From contig NZ_RJSF01000007.1 in assembly GCF_003725535.1 (NCBI RefSeq), positions 182,062 to 246,061 of the forward strand: a stretch of 64,000 bases of DNA, written 5' to 3'. Positions within the stretch are counted from its first letter, which is position 1. The number at the start of each line of letters is the position of its first letter. Positions 9,069-16,466 of this stretch are shown piece by piece. The translations under genes were made by a program, and so were the position numbers. The stretch comes from Nocardioides pocheonensis. Its GTDB lineage: Bacteria > Actinomycetota > Actinomycetes > Propionibacteriales > Nocardioidaceae. The notes beneath the pieces were generated by a model. It ran no database searches, was not told the DNA's origin, and was given only the letters and a program-made list of their open reading frames with translations.

Positions 9069-9713
9069 GTGTACGAGATCGAGAACCGCGGGGTCGACCG
9101 GGCCGGCGTGCTCTGGGACGCGATGCGGAGCAGGGCCGACTGGGCCGGTCGCGACGTGCTCGACGTGGGCTGCGGGACCGGCTTCCACCTGCCCCACTTC
9201 GCCGAGACCGCCCGCTCCGTGGTCGGGGTGGAGCCGAACGACGCCCTGGTCGCGATCGCCCGGCGCCGGGTCCGGCGTCTCCCTTCGGTCAGCGTCCACG
9301 CGGGCACGGCCGGGCGGCTGCCGCTGCCGGACGCATCGGTCGACGTGGTGCACGCCCGGTGGGCCTACTTCTTCGGCCCGGGCTGCGAGCCCGGGCTCGC
9401 CGAGCTCGACCGGGTGGTACGCCGGGGCGGTGCCGCCTTCGTGATCGACAACGACCCGGAGCGCTCGACCTTCGGCGGCTGGTTCCGGCGCGGCTTCCCG
9501 GAGGTCGACCCGCGGGCGGTCGAGCGGTTCTGGTCGTTGCACGGCTGGTCGCGCGAGCGGCTGGAGATCGCGTGGACGTTCGACTCGCGCGACGACTTCG
9601 AGGCCGTCGTACGGATCGAGCTGCCGACGGCGGTCGCCGAGGAGGTGCTCGACGAGCATCCCGACGCGACCGGGGTCGACTACGCGGTCAACCTCTGGTG
9701 GCGGCGCTACTAG
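9069..9713 (+). CDS. Class I SAM-dependent methyltransferase
   Basis: Rossmann methyltransferase of 214 aa from the GTG at 9069. SAM-binding motif I is VLDVGCGTGFH, the acidic residue after strand 2 is VVGVEPND, and motif II/III is SVDVVHARWAYFF. The upstream in-frame residues PSPNIWGNP look conserved for this subgroup but contain no ATG, GTG or TTG. The only initiator-like codon before them is a CTG at 9021 overlapping the VOC stop as CTGA (231 codons). The true start may therefore be 9021. Substrate unknown. Confidence 0.82.
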   Translation: MYEIENRGVDRAGVLWDAMRSRADWAGRDVLDVGCGTGFHLPHFAETARSVVGVEPNDALVAIARRRVRRLPSVSVHAGTAGRLPLPDASVDVVHARWAYFFGPGCEPGLAELDRVVRRGGAAFVIDNDPERSTFGGWFRRGFPEVDPRAVERFWSLHGWSRERLEIAWTFDSRDDFEAVVRIELPTAVAEEVLDEHPDATGVDYAVNLWWRRY

Positions 9714-10779
9714 CCGCACGGGGGATCGTGCCCGGCCGAGGTGCGTCGGGCACCGTCGAGCGGCGCACCACCAGGGTCGGCTCGAGCATCCGCCCGAGCG
9801 GCTCGACGGGCCGGTGCGAGAGCACGGAGTGCACCAGCTCGACGAGCTCGCGCGCCACCTGCTCCAGCGGCTGACGCACCGAGGTCAGGCCGGGCCAGGT
9901 CACGTGCGCGCCCAGGGAGTCGTCGAACCCGACCACGCCCACGTCGATGCCGGGCCGCAGGCCGCGCTCGTGCAGCGCGTGCAGGACGCCGATCGCCAGG
10001 GTGTCGCTGGCGCAGCAGAAGCCGGTGACGGTGCGGTCCTCGAGCAGCTTGTGCGCCTCCATGCGGGCGGCGTCGACGTTGTCGGTGGTGCGTACGCCGA
10101 GCCCGCGGGTGTCGAACCCGTGGTCGGCCATCGACTGCTCCCAGCCCGAGCGTCGGTCCTCGCCGATGCGGGAGGTCTCCTCCCAGCCCAGCCACGCGAT
10201 CCGGCGGTGGCCGACCGAGACGAGGTGCTCGGTGGCCAGGCAGGCACCGCGGGCGCCGTCGACGTCGACCCAGGGGTGCGCGGCGTCCGGGTCGTCCCAG
10301 GGCCGGCCGAAGGTCACGAACGGCGCCCCCACGCGCCGCAGGAGCTCGGTCTCCGCGGTGCCGGTGTAGGTGTCGGTGATCACGAAGGCGTCGACGGCGG
10401 TGGCGCGCAGCAGCTCGTCGTAGCCGTCGAGCGGGTCGTCGGCGGCGCCGGAGAACAGCAGGATGTGGTGCCCGGTCTCCGCGGTGGTCTCGACGAGGGT
10501 GTGCACGAACCGGTCCATCAGCGCGTTGCTGGTGCCCTCCTGCGCGGGCTCGAAGCGCAGCCCGATCATGTGCGAGGAGCGGGTGCGCAGCTGTCGGGCG
10601 GCGCGGTTCGGGGTGTAGCCGAGCTCGTCGATCGCGGCCTGCACGCGCTGGAGGGTGTCCTCGCGCAGCAGCTCGGGGTTGTTGAGGGCGTTGGAGACCG
10701 TCTGGCGGGAGACGCCCGCGCGCTCGGCGACCGTCGCGAGCGTCGGGTACTGATCGGTGAGCCGACGGATCGGGCTCAT
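9688..10779 (-). CDS. LacI family transcriptional regulator
   Basis: 363-aa repressor: helix-turn-helix (TLATVAERAGVSRQTVSNAL) at about 14-33, hinge helix NRAARQLRTRSS, then a periplasmic-binding-protein-like sugar domain ending in the VGFDDSLGAH core and the RQPLEQVARELVEL dimer helix. The ATG at 10777-10779 has a strong GGGGAGGAGG ribosome site. No sugar transport or catabolic genes are adjacent, so the target regulon is elsewhere or is its own gene. Its 3' end overlaps the convergent methyltransferase gene by 26 bp. Confidence 0.93.
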   Translation of the reverse strand: MSPIRRLTDQYPTLATVAERAGVSRQTVSNALNNPELLREDTLQRVQAAIDELGYTPNRAARQLRTRSSHMIGLRFEPAQEGTSNALMDRFVHTLVETTAETGHHILLFSGAADDPLDGYDELLRATAVDAFVITDTYTGTAETELLRRVGAPFVTFGRPWDDPDAAHPWVDVDGARGACLATEHLVSVGHRRIAWLGWEETSRIGEDRRSGWEQSMADHGFDTRGLGVRTTDNVDAARMEAHKLLEDRTVTGFCCASDTLAIGVLHALHERGLRPGIDVGVVGFDDSLGAHVTWPGLTSVRQPLEQVARELVELVHSVLSHRPVEPLGRMLEPTLVVRRSTVPDAPRPGTIPRAASSAATRG

Positions 10780-10920
10780 CGCCACCTCCTCCCCTGACGG
10801 ATGCCGTGCGCCCGTTGTCTCGACCGCGGTCCGGGTGGCCCGGACGATCAGTGGATCGATCAAATCATAGGGAAGATGCTCCCGTGCGCGTGGCTCGGCG
10901 AAGTTGTCGGCGTGGGCACA

Positions 10921-10926
10921 TATGTT
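10921..10926 (+). promoter_or_regulatory. -10 element of radA, leaderless spacing
   Basis: TATGTT, six bases upstream of the radA ATG at 10933, with no ribosome site between. Confidence 0.6.
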
Positions 10927-10932
10927 CGAACC

Positions 10933-12333
10933 ATGGCGAAGAGCAGGCCCGCGGCGGCGGCGTACCAGTGCAACGAGTGCGGCTGGGAGACCACGAAGTG
11001 GGTCGGACGCTGCGGCGAGTGCCAGGCGTGGGGCACCGTGGTGGAGCGATCGGCACCCCGCAGCCGGGCGCAGGCCGGTCCGGTCACCACGCCGGCGCTG
11101 CCGATCGGCGAGATCCCGATCGAGGACTCCCAGGCGCGCACGAGCGGCGTCCCCGAGCTCGACCGGGTCCTCGGTGGCGGGCTGGTGCCCGGCGCGGCGA
11201 TCCTGCTCGCCGGCGAGCCCGGGGTCGGCAAGTCGACGCTGCTGCTCGAGGTGGCCGCGCAGACCGCCCGCTACCGCCACCGGGTCCTCTACGTCACCGG
11301 CGAGGAGTCCGCGGCCCAGGTCCGGCTCCGCGCCGACCGCACCGGCGGCATCCAGGACGAGCTCTACCTCGCCGCCGAGACCGACCTGGGCGCCGTGCTC
11401 GGCCACGTGGAGGCGACCCGGCCGGCCCTGCTGGTGGTCGACTCCATCCAGACGATCAGCGCCGGGGACGTCGACGGCGTGCCGGGGGGCGTCACGCAGG
11501 TCAAGGAGGTGGCCGCGGCGCTGATCCGGATGGCCAAGCTCCGCAACATCACGCTGGTCCTCGTCGGCCATGTCACCAAGGACGGCTCGATCGCCGGCCC
11601 GCGGGTGCTCGAGCACCTCGTCGACGTCGTCCTGCACTTCGAGGGCGAGCGGTCCTCCCGGCTGCGCATGGTGCGCGCGGTGAAGAACCGGTTCGGGCCG
11701 GTCGACGAGGTCGGCTGCTTCGACCTGTCCGCCGAGGGCATCGTCGCGATCACCGACCCGACCGGCCTCTTCCTCGACGCGCGCCACGGGCCGGTCGCCG
11801 GCACCTGCGTCGCGGTCGCGCTCGAGGGGCGGCGCCCGCTGCTGAGCGAGGTTCAGGCCCTGGTCACCCACACCTCGTCCGAGCGGCCTCGCCGCACGAC
11901 GTCCGGGGTCGACCCGGCGCGGGTGGCGATGATCCTGGCGATCCTCCAGCAGCACGCCGGCATCCGGCTCCACCAGCACGACGTCTTCGTCTCCAGCGTC
12001 GGGGGCGCCCGGCTGACGGAGCCGAGCAACGACCTCGCGATCGCCCTCGCGATCGTCTCGGCCCACCGCGGCGAGCCGCTCGGCCGCCAGGTGGTGGCGA
12101 TCGGCGAGCTCGGCCTCTCCGGGGAGCTGCGCCGGGTGCGCGACCTGGGCGTGCGGCTGGCCGAGGCCGGCCGGATGGGCTTCCGGGCGGCGGCCGTGCC
12201 GGCGCAGTCGCCCCAGACCGTCGGCCACAGCCGGATCATGGACGGCCTGCGCGTCGTGGACGTCGACAACGTGGGGCGCGCCCTGGAGATCCTCGGCATG
12301 ACCGACGACGAAGCCCGGCGCGAGGCGCCGTAG
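10933..12333 (+). CDS. radA: DNA repair protein RadA
   Basis: Branch-migration helicase-like protein of recombinational repair, 466 aa, full length. Zinc finger Cys13, Cys16, Cys27 and Cys30; RecA-like core with Walker A GEPGVGKS at 94-101; the RadA-specific KNRFG motif at 251-255; and a C-terminal Lon-protease-like domain (TEPSNDLAIALAIVSAH, IGELGLSGELR). It is followed by disA after 74 bp, the order found widely in actinobacteria and Bacillus, where RadA modulates DisA activity. Confidence 0.97.
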   Translation: MAKSRPAAAAYQCNECGWETTKWVGRCGECQAWGTVVERSAPRSRAQAGPVTTPALPIGEIPIEDSQARTSGVPELDRVLGGGLVPGAAILLAGEPGVGKSTLLLEVAAQTARYRHRVLYVTGEESAAQVRLRADRTGGIQDELYLAAETDLGAVLGHVEATRPALLVVDSIQTISAGDVDGVPGGVTQVKEVAAALIRMAKLRNITLVLVGHVTKDGSIAGPRVLEHLVDVVLHFEGERSSRLRMVRAVKNRFGPVDEVGCFDLSAEGIVAITDPTGLFLDARHGPVAGTCVAVALEGRRPLLSEVQALVTHTSSERPRRTTSGVDPARVAMILAILQQHAGIRLHQHDVFVSSVGGARLTEPSNDLAIALAIVSAHRGEPLGRQVVAIGELGLSGELRRVRDLGVRLAEAGRMGFRAAAVPAQSPQTVGHSRIMDGLRVVDVDNVGRALEILGMTDDEARREAP

Positions 12334-12394
12334 GGCATCCCCGGGTCGGTCGCCCGGGATACCAAAGTCGGTCGGGCCCCGCCGACCGCTCCCC

Positions 12395-12400
12395 TAGACT
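12395..12400 (+). promoter_or_regulatory. -10 element of disA, leaderless spacing
   Basis: TAGACT, seven bases before the disA GTG at 12408. It suggests disA has its own promoter in addition to readthrough from radA. Confidence 0.6.
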
Positions 12401-12407
12401 CAGGCGC

Positions 12408-13493
12408 GTGGTAGCCGCCGATGACGCGCACGAGGCCGAGGCCCTGCGCGCCACCCTTGCCAGCATCGCGCCGGGCACGTCCCTGCGCGACGGCCTGGAG
12501 CGGATCCTGCGCGGCCGCACCGGCGCCCTCATCGTGCTGGGCCACGACCGGGTGGTGGACACCATCTCGACCGGCGGCTTCACCCTCGACGTGCCGTTCA
12601 CGGCCACGGGCCTGCGCGAGCTGGCCAAGATGGACGGCGCGATCATCCTCGACCAGGACGTGTCCCGCATCCACCGCGCCAACGTCCACCTGATGCCCGA
12701 CCACACGATCCCCAGCGAGGAGACCGGCACACGGCACCGGACCGCCGACCGGGTGGCGAAGCAGACCGGCTTCCCCGTGATCTCGGTGTCGCAGTCGATG
12801 CAGATCATCGCGGCGTACGTCGGCGAGACCCGGTACGTCCTGGAGGACTCCGGCTCGATCCTCTCCCGCGCGAACCAGGCCCTGGCGACCCTCGAGCGCT
12901 ACAAGCTGCGCCTCGACGAGGTGTCCAGCACCCTGTCCGCGCTCGAGATCGAGGACCTGGTCACGGTCCGTGACGTCGCCGTGGTCGCGCAGCGGCTGGA
13001 GATGGTCACCCGCATCGCCCGCGAGATCGAGGACTACGTGCTCGAGCTGGGCACCGACGGGCGCCTGCTCTCCCTGCAGCTCGAGGAGCTGATCACGGGC
13101 GTGGACGCCGAGCGCCAGCTCGTGGTCCGCGACTACCTCCCGAGCGGTCGGCGCAAGCGGACGCCCGAGCAGGTGCTGGCCGACCTGGAGACGCTGTCCC
13201 CCACCGACCTGGTCGACATCTCGATGGTGGCCAAGGCCCTCGGCCTGCGTCAGGGCGAGCACCTGGAGGGCGCGGTGACGCCCCGCGGCTACCGGCTGCT
13301 CGCCAAGGTGCCGCGGCTGCCCAGCACGGTCGTGGACGGCCTCATCGACCAGTTCGACAGCCTGCAGAAGCTGCTGTCGGCCGGCGTCGAGGAGCTCCAG
13401 ATCGTCGAGGGCGTCGGTGAGCTGCGCGCCCGGAGCGTCCGCGAGGGCCTGTCCCGGCTGGCGGAGTCCAGCATCCTCGAGCGGTACGTCTGA
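12408..13493 (+). CDS. disA: DNA integrity scanning diadenylate cyclase DisA
   Basis: Makes cyclic di-AMP from two ATP and scans DNA for branched structures. 361 aa with the DAC domain at the N-terminus: DGA motif at 76-78 and RHR within GTRHRTA at 107-113, both needed for catalysis. A helical linker follows, then a C-terminal HhH DNA-binding domain ending in VEELQIVEGVGELRARSVREGL in separate helices. The GTG start is supported by the leaderless -10 at 12395. No c-di-AMP phosphodiesterase is in the window. Confidence 0.97.
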   Translation: MVAADDAHEAEALRATLASIAPGTSLRDGLERILRGRTGALIVLGHDRVVDTISTGGFTLDVPFTATGLRELAKMDGAIILDQDVSRIHRANVHLMPDHTIPSEETGTRHRTADRVAKQTGFPVISVSQSMQIIAAYVGETRYVLEDSGSILSRANQALATLERYKLRLDEVSSTLSALEIEDLVTVRDVAVVAQRLEMVTRIAREIEDYVLELGTDGRLLSLQLEELITGVDAERQLVVRDYLPSGRRKRTPEQVLADLETLSPTDLVDISMVAKALGLRQGEHLEGAVTPRGYRLLAKVPRLPSTVVDGLIDQFDSLQKLLSAGVEELQIVEGVGELRARSVREGLSRLAESSILERYV

Positions 13494-13499
13494 GTCCGA

Positions 13500-13534
13500 G
13501 TCACGACCCTGCGAGGAACGAGCAGGGTCGTGAC
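13500..13534 (+). terminator. Hairpin after disA
   Basis: Perfect 13-bp inverted repeat (GTCACGACCCTGC / GCAGGGTCGTGAC) with a 9-base loop, starting 7 bases after the disA stop. There is no T-tract. It may act as a terminator but is also contiguous with the repeat cluster that follows. Confidence 0.6.
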
Positions 13535-13541
13535 GCGAGGA

Positions 13542-13775
13542 GGTTGAGGGAGCCTCGTCCGCCCGAGCCTGCGAGCGCGGACGAACGGCGGCTCGAAACC
13601 CCGGTCGCCTTCCGGCGCAGGAGTTCGGGACCCGGTCCTGGTTTCGAGGCTCGCTGGCGCTCGCACCTCAACCATCGATGGGCGGGACCCCGAGGAGTGG
13701 TTTCGAGGCTCACAGGCGCTCGCACCTCAACCATCGGTGAGCGGGCGGCACGACGTGGTTTCGGCAGGCTCGACC
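13542..13775. repeat. Cluster of four dispersed palindromic (REP-like) repeats
   Basis: Intergenic, between disA and a convergent gene. Units: 13542-13600 (GGTTGAGGG ... GGCTCGAAACC), 13640-13673 and 13699-13732 (both GGTTTCGAGGCTC ... GCACCTCAACC), and 13757-13775 (GGTTTCGGCAGGCTCGACC). The middle two differ at a few bases. Matching units occur at 28803-28821, 63861-63879 and 63976-64000, so this is a genome-dispersed family. Confidence 0.8.
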
Positions 13776-13783
13776 AGCGGTGG

Positions 13784-14551
13784 TCAGCAGCTCGTCGCCG
13801 CGTTGTCGCCGCCGCAGACGGTCCCGGTGCCCTTCTTCGTGCGCGGGTGCGCGGTCTTGGTGATCACCGCGCGCGGCGGGTGGGCGAGCCGGAACTGGGT
13901 GTCGTTCGGCTCGGAGCCGATCACCGCGGCGGTGAGGTGGTAGTACCCCGGGAGGGCCCAGTCGGCGGCGCGGCTGCACTGCTGGTCGGAACGGCGCCCG
14001 CTCCACGACACGGTGACGTCGGTCGGCGCCGCGCTGCGCACGACCACCGAGGCCCGCGTGATCGCGTCGGGACAGTCCTGGCTCGACCAGATCCGGTCCT
14101 TGCCGGAGGTCACCTTCGCGACGATCGTGTCCTTGGAGACGGTGAACGTGCAGGCCGGCTTGATGCCGGTGAGCTGGAGCACCAGGTCGACCCGGCCGCC
14201 GGCCACCGCAGCCGGCACGGTCGGCGTCACGGTGATCTCGTCGAGCGCGCACGGGCCGGTGGGCATCGCGAGCACCACGGGCGTGCCGGTGGGTGACGGG
14301 TGCGGGGCGCGCGTCGTCGCTCCCGTGGTGGTGGGCTGGATCGGCAGCGGCCCGGCCACGCCGTGGGTCACGTGGGCCGACGGCGACGAGGCCGTCACGC
14401 GGGCGGTGTCCGCGGGAGACCCGCCACCCGAGCCGTTCAGCAGCCGGCCGATCGCGAAGACGAGGGCGAGCGCGGTGAGCAGCACCATCGAGCGCCGGAA
14501 CCAGTAGACGCGCGCGGGAAGGCGTCTTCGAGGCCTGGTCACCGTGCGCAT
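13784..14551 (-). CDS. Membrane-anchored secreted protein (Rv3587c-like position)
   Basis: 255 aa: a basic N-terminus (TRPRRRLP), one membrane span (MVLLTALALVFAIGRLL, about 21-37), a Ser/Thr/Pro-rich linker and an extracytoplasmic domain with paired cysteines (GPCALDEI, IKPACTF, SSQDCP, DQQCSRA, VCGGDN, ending in Cys). Function unknown. Its place between disA and mutY, on the opposite strand, matches mycobacterial Rv3587c. The ATG at 14551 has a TAACGT -10 seven bases upstream. Confidence 0.78.
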   Translation of the reverse strand: MRTVTRPRRRLPARVYWFRRSMVLLTALALVFAIGRLLNGSGGGSPADTARVTASSPSAHVTHGVAGPLPIQPTTTGATTRAPHPSPTGTPVVLAMPTGPCALDEITVTPTVPAAVAGGRVDLVLQLTGIKPACTFTVSKDTIVAKVTSGKDRIWSSQDCPDAITRASVVVRSAAPTDVTVSWSGRRSDQQCSRAADWALPGYYHLTAAVIGSEPNDTQFRLAHPPRAVITKTAHPRTKKGTGTVCGGDNAATSC

Positions 14552-14558
14552 GCCCTGA

Positions 14559-14564
14559 ACGTTA
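14559..14564 (-). promoter_or_regulatory. -10 element of the secreted-protein gene, leaderless spacing
   Basis: TAACGT on the minus strand, seven bases before the ATG at 14551. Confidence 0.55.
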
Positions 14565-14611
14565 GGAAATCTCCGCCCGTCGCTCGGGGAGGCGCACCGG
14601 GCATGCCTGCC

Positions 14612-14617
14612 TAGAGT
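14612..14617 (+). promoter_or_regulatory. -10 element of mutY, leaderless spacing
   Basis: TAGAGT, six bases before GTG 14624. This spacing favours GTG 14624 over the in-frame GTG at 14618, which directly abuts the hexamer. Confidence 0.6.
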
Positions 14618-14623
14618 GTGCGC

Positions 14624-15487
14624 GTGAACGCCCTGCTCGAGCCGGTGCTGGACTGGTACGCCGCGTCCGCCCGCGACCTGCCGTGGCGCCGGCCGGGCAC
14701 GAGCCCGTGGGCGATCCTGGTCTCCGAGCTGATGCTGCAGCAGACCCCGGTGTCGCGAGTGCTGCCGGTCTACGAGGCCTGGCTCGAGCGCTGGCCGACC
14801 CCGGCCGACCTCGCGGCCGAACCGAGCGGAGAAGCCGTGCGGGCGTGGGGGCGCCTGGGCTACCCGCGGCGCGCCCTGCGGCTGCACGCGTGCGCCGTCG
14901 CCATCACCGAGCAGCACGGCGGCCAGGTGCCGGACCGACACGCCGACCTGCTTGCGCTCCCGGGCGTCGGCGACTACACCGCCGCGGCGGTGGCGTCGTT
15001 CGCCTTCGGCGGGGCGCACGCCGTGCTCGACACCAACGTGCGCCGGGTGCTGGGCCGGGCCGTCTCGGCGCGAGAGTTCCCGCCGGCGTCGCTCACCCGG
15101 GCGGAGCGGGACCTCGCCGAGGGGCTCGTGCCCGACGACCGGCCGGAGCTGTGGGCTGTCGCCGTCATGGAGCTGGGGGCGCTCGTCTGCACGGCGAACG
15201 GGCCGCGGTGCGACTCCTGCCCGATCCTCGACCTGTGCGCCTGGCAGCGGGCCGGGCGGCCGGCGTACGACGGGCCGCCGCGGCGCGGTCAGACCTACGC
15301 CGGCACCGACCGGCAGTGCCGCGGCCGGCTGCTGGCCGTGCTGCGCGACACGGACGGCTCGGTCGCGCCAGAGAGGCTGCACGAGGTGTGGTCCGACGAG
15401 ACCCAGCGCACGCGTGCGCTGGCCGGCCTGGTGGCCGACGGGCTCGTGGTCGAGCGGGACGACGGGCGCTACGCCCTACCCGGCTGA
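14624..15487 (+). CDS. mutY: A/G-specific adenine glycosylase MutY
   Basis: Removes adenine mispaired with 8-oxoguanine. 287 aa: HhH-GPD domain with LMLQQTPVSRVLPVY (catalytic Glu region at about 36) and the hairpin LPGVGDYTAAAVASFAFG with the catalytic Asp in AVLDTNVRRVLGR. The [4Fe-4S] loop has Cys spaced 6-2-5 (C-TANGPR-C-DS-C-PILDL-C). The C-terminus is short compared with E. coli MutY, as usual in actinobacteria. It forms a repair neighbourhood with radA and disA. Its end overlaps the convergent oxygenase gene by 12 bp. Confidence 0.94.
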   Translation: MNALLEPVLDWYAASARDLPWRRPGTSPWAILVSELMLQQTPVSRVLPVYEAWLERWPTPADLAAEPSGEAVRAWGRLGYPRRALRLHACAVAITEQHGGQVPDRHADLLALPGVGDYTAAAVASFAFGGAHAVLDTNVRRVLGRAVSAREFPPASLTRAERDLAEGLVPDDRPELWAVAVMELGALVCTANGPRCDSCPILDLCAWQRAGRPAYDGPPRRGQTYAGTDRQCRGRLLAVLRDTDGSVAPERLHEVWSDETQRTRALAGLVADGLVVERDDGRYALPG

Positions 15488-16372
15488 GCGCCTCCGAGCG
15501 GTCGCCACGCTGGCGTCGCCCATGGCCCAGCGCACCACCCCGGCTCCGGCCGCGCCCAGACGCAGGCTCGGCCAGTCCCACGCGACGAACGGCGGCGGCA
15601 GCCGGAGCTCCCGCCGGGCCCATCCGGGCAGGCTCGCCACCGCCCCGGCGGCGAGCAGGCCGTAGCCGGGCCGGGCGGCCAGCGGCAGCGGCGGGTCCAG
15701 CAGCAGGAAGCGGGCGGCGTCGCGGCAGACGCGGGTGGACCGCAGCTCGGGCCGGAAGGCCTCCAGGCGCCGGCCGAGCTCGGCGACCGTCGTCGGCGGC
15801 GTCGTCGCGCCGAGCCGTGCCGCCACCTCGCCGCTCTGCCGGACGTACTCGTCTGCCTCCGCCGGGCTCAGCGGCTCGGGACCGAAGAGCTGGTAGGCGC
15901 TCAGGAAGCTGTCGACCTCGGCCAGGTGCACCCAGTCCAGGAGGTGCGGGTCGCTGGCGGCGTACGCCGTGCCGTCCTCGGCCTTGCCCCGCACCCGGAG
16001 GTGGATCTCGCGGACCTGCGCGATCGCGCGCTCGGCGTCGTCGACGGTGCCGAAGGTCGTGGTGGCCAGGAAGTGGCTGGTCCTCTGGAGCCGCCCCCAC
16101 GGGTCGCTGCGGTAGCCGGAATGGCCGGCGACGCCCGCCATCGCGAGCGGGTGGAGCGACTGGAGCAGGAGGGCCCGCAGTCCGCCGACGAACATCGAGG
16201 CGTCGGCGTGGACCCGCCAGACCGGGTCCGCCGGGGTGAACCAGCGCGGCCCCGGTGCGCCCCAGATCTGCCGGGCGCGCGCGGCGGCGTCGTCGCCGGC
16301 CACCTTGGAGCGCAGCAGCTGGGCCAGCTGCCGGCGTACCGGCGCGGCGAGCGGAGCGACCAGGGTCCTCAC
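15476..16372 (-). CDS. Oxygenase MpaB family protein (DUF2236)
   Basis: 298-aa protein of the DUF2236/MpaB family, which includes haem-dependent latex-clearing and mycophenolate-pathway oxygenases. Family features are WRVHADASMFVGG, LLLQSLHPLAMAGV (candidate haem ligand His) and WGRLQRTSHFLATTTFG. The natural substrate is unknown. Lies between mutY and clpC, downstream of the clpC terminator. Confidence 0.85.
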   Translation of the reverse strand: MRTLVAPLAAPVRRQLAQLLRSKVAGDDAAARARQIWGAPGPRWFTPADPVWRVHADASMFVGGLRALLLQSLHPLAMAGVAGHSGYRSDPWGRLQRTSHFLATTTFGTVDDAERAIAQVREIHLRVRGKAEDGTAYAASDPHLLDWVHLAEVDSFLSAYQLFGPEPLSPAEADEYVRQSGEVAARLGATTPPTTVAELGRRLEAFRPELRSTRVCRDAARFLLLDPPLPLAARPGYGLLAAGAVASLPGWARRELRLPPPFVAWDWPSLRLGAAGAGVVRWAMGDASVATARRRSAG

Positions 16373-16420
16373 GCAGCCAGCGTGCCACCGGGGACAAGCG
16401 GCAGACCCTCGGAGAAAGCA

Positions 16421-16457
16421 GTCGAGCCGGCCGGGACCAGGTCCCGACCGGCTCGAC
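16421..16457 (-). terminator. clpC transcription terminator
   Basis: Long GC-rich hairpin 10 bases past the clpC stop. Outer 10-bp arms GTCGAGCCGG / CCGGCTCGAC and inner 7-bp arms CGGGACC / GGTCCCG around a single base give 17 paired positions with one mismatch. A weak pyrimidine tract (TGCTTTCTCC) follows on the minus strand. Confidence 0.8.
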
Positions 16458-16466
16458 GCTGCGTGC

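Noticed and set aside
10852..10863. GATCGATC-centred palindrome in the LacI-radA gap as a LacI operator
   Set aside because: Short, and it differs from typical actinobacterial LacI operators with a central CG and longer arms; too weak to annotate.
10915..10930. LexA/SOS-box-like sequence before radA (perfect GTTCGA half, ATAT spacer)
   Set aside because: The left half matches only three of six positions of TCGAAC, so it is not a convincing SOS box; the TATGTT is better read as a -10.
9688..12228. Long minus-strand frame that would extend the LacI gene opposite radA
   Set aside because: The helix-turn-helix and a strong ribosome site fix the start at 10779; the extension is radA antisense.
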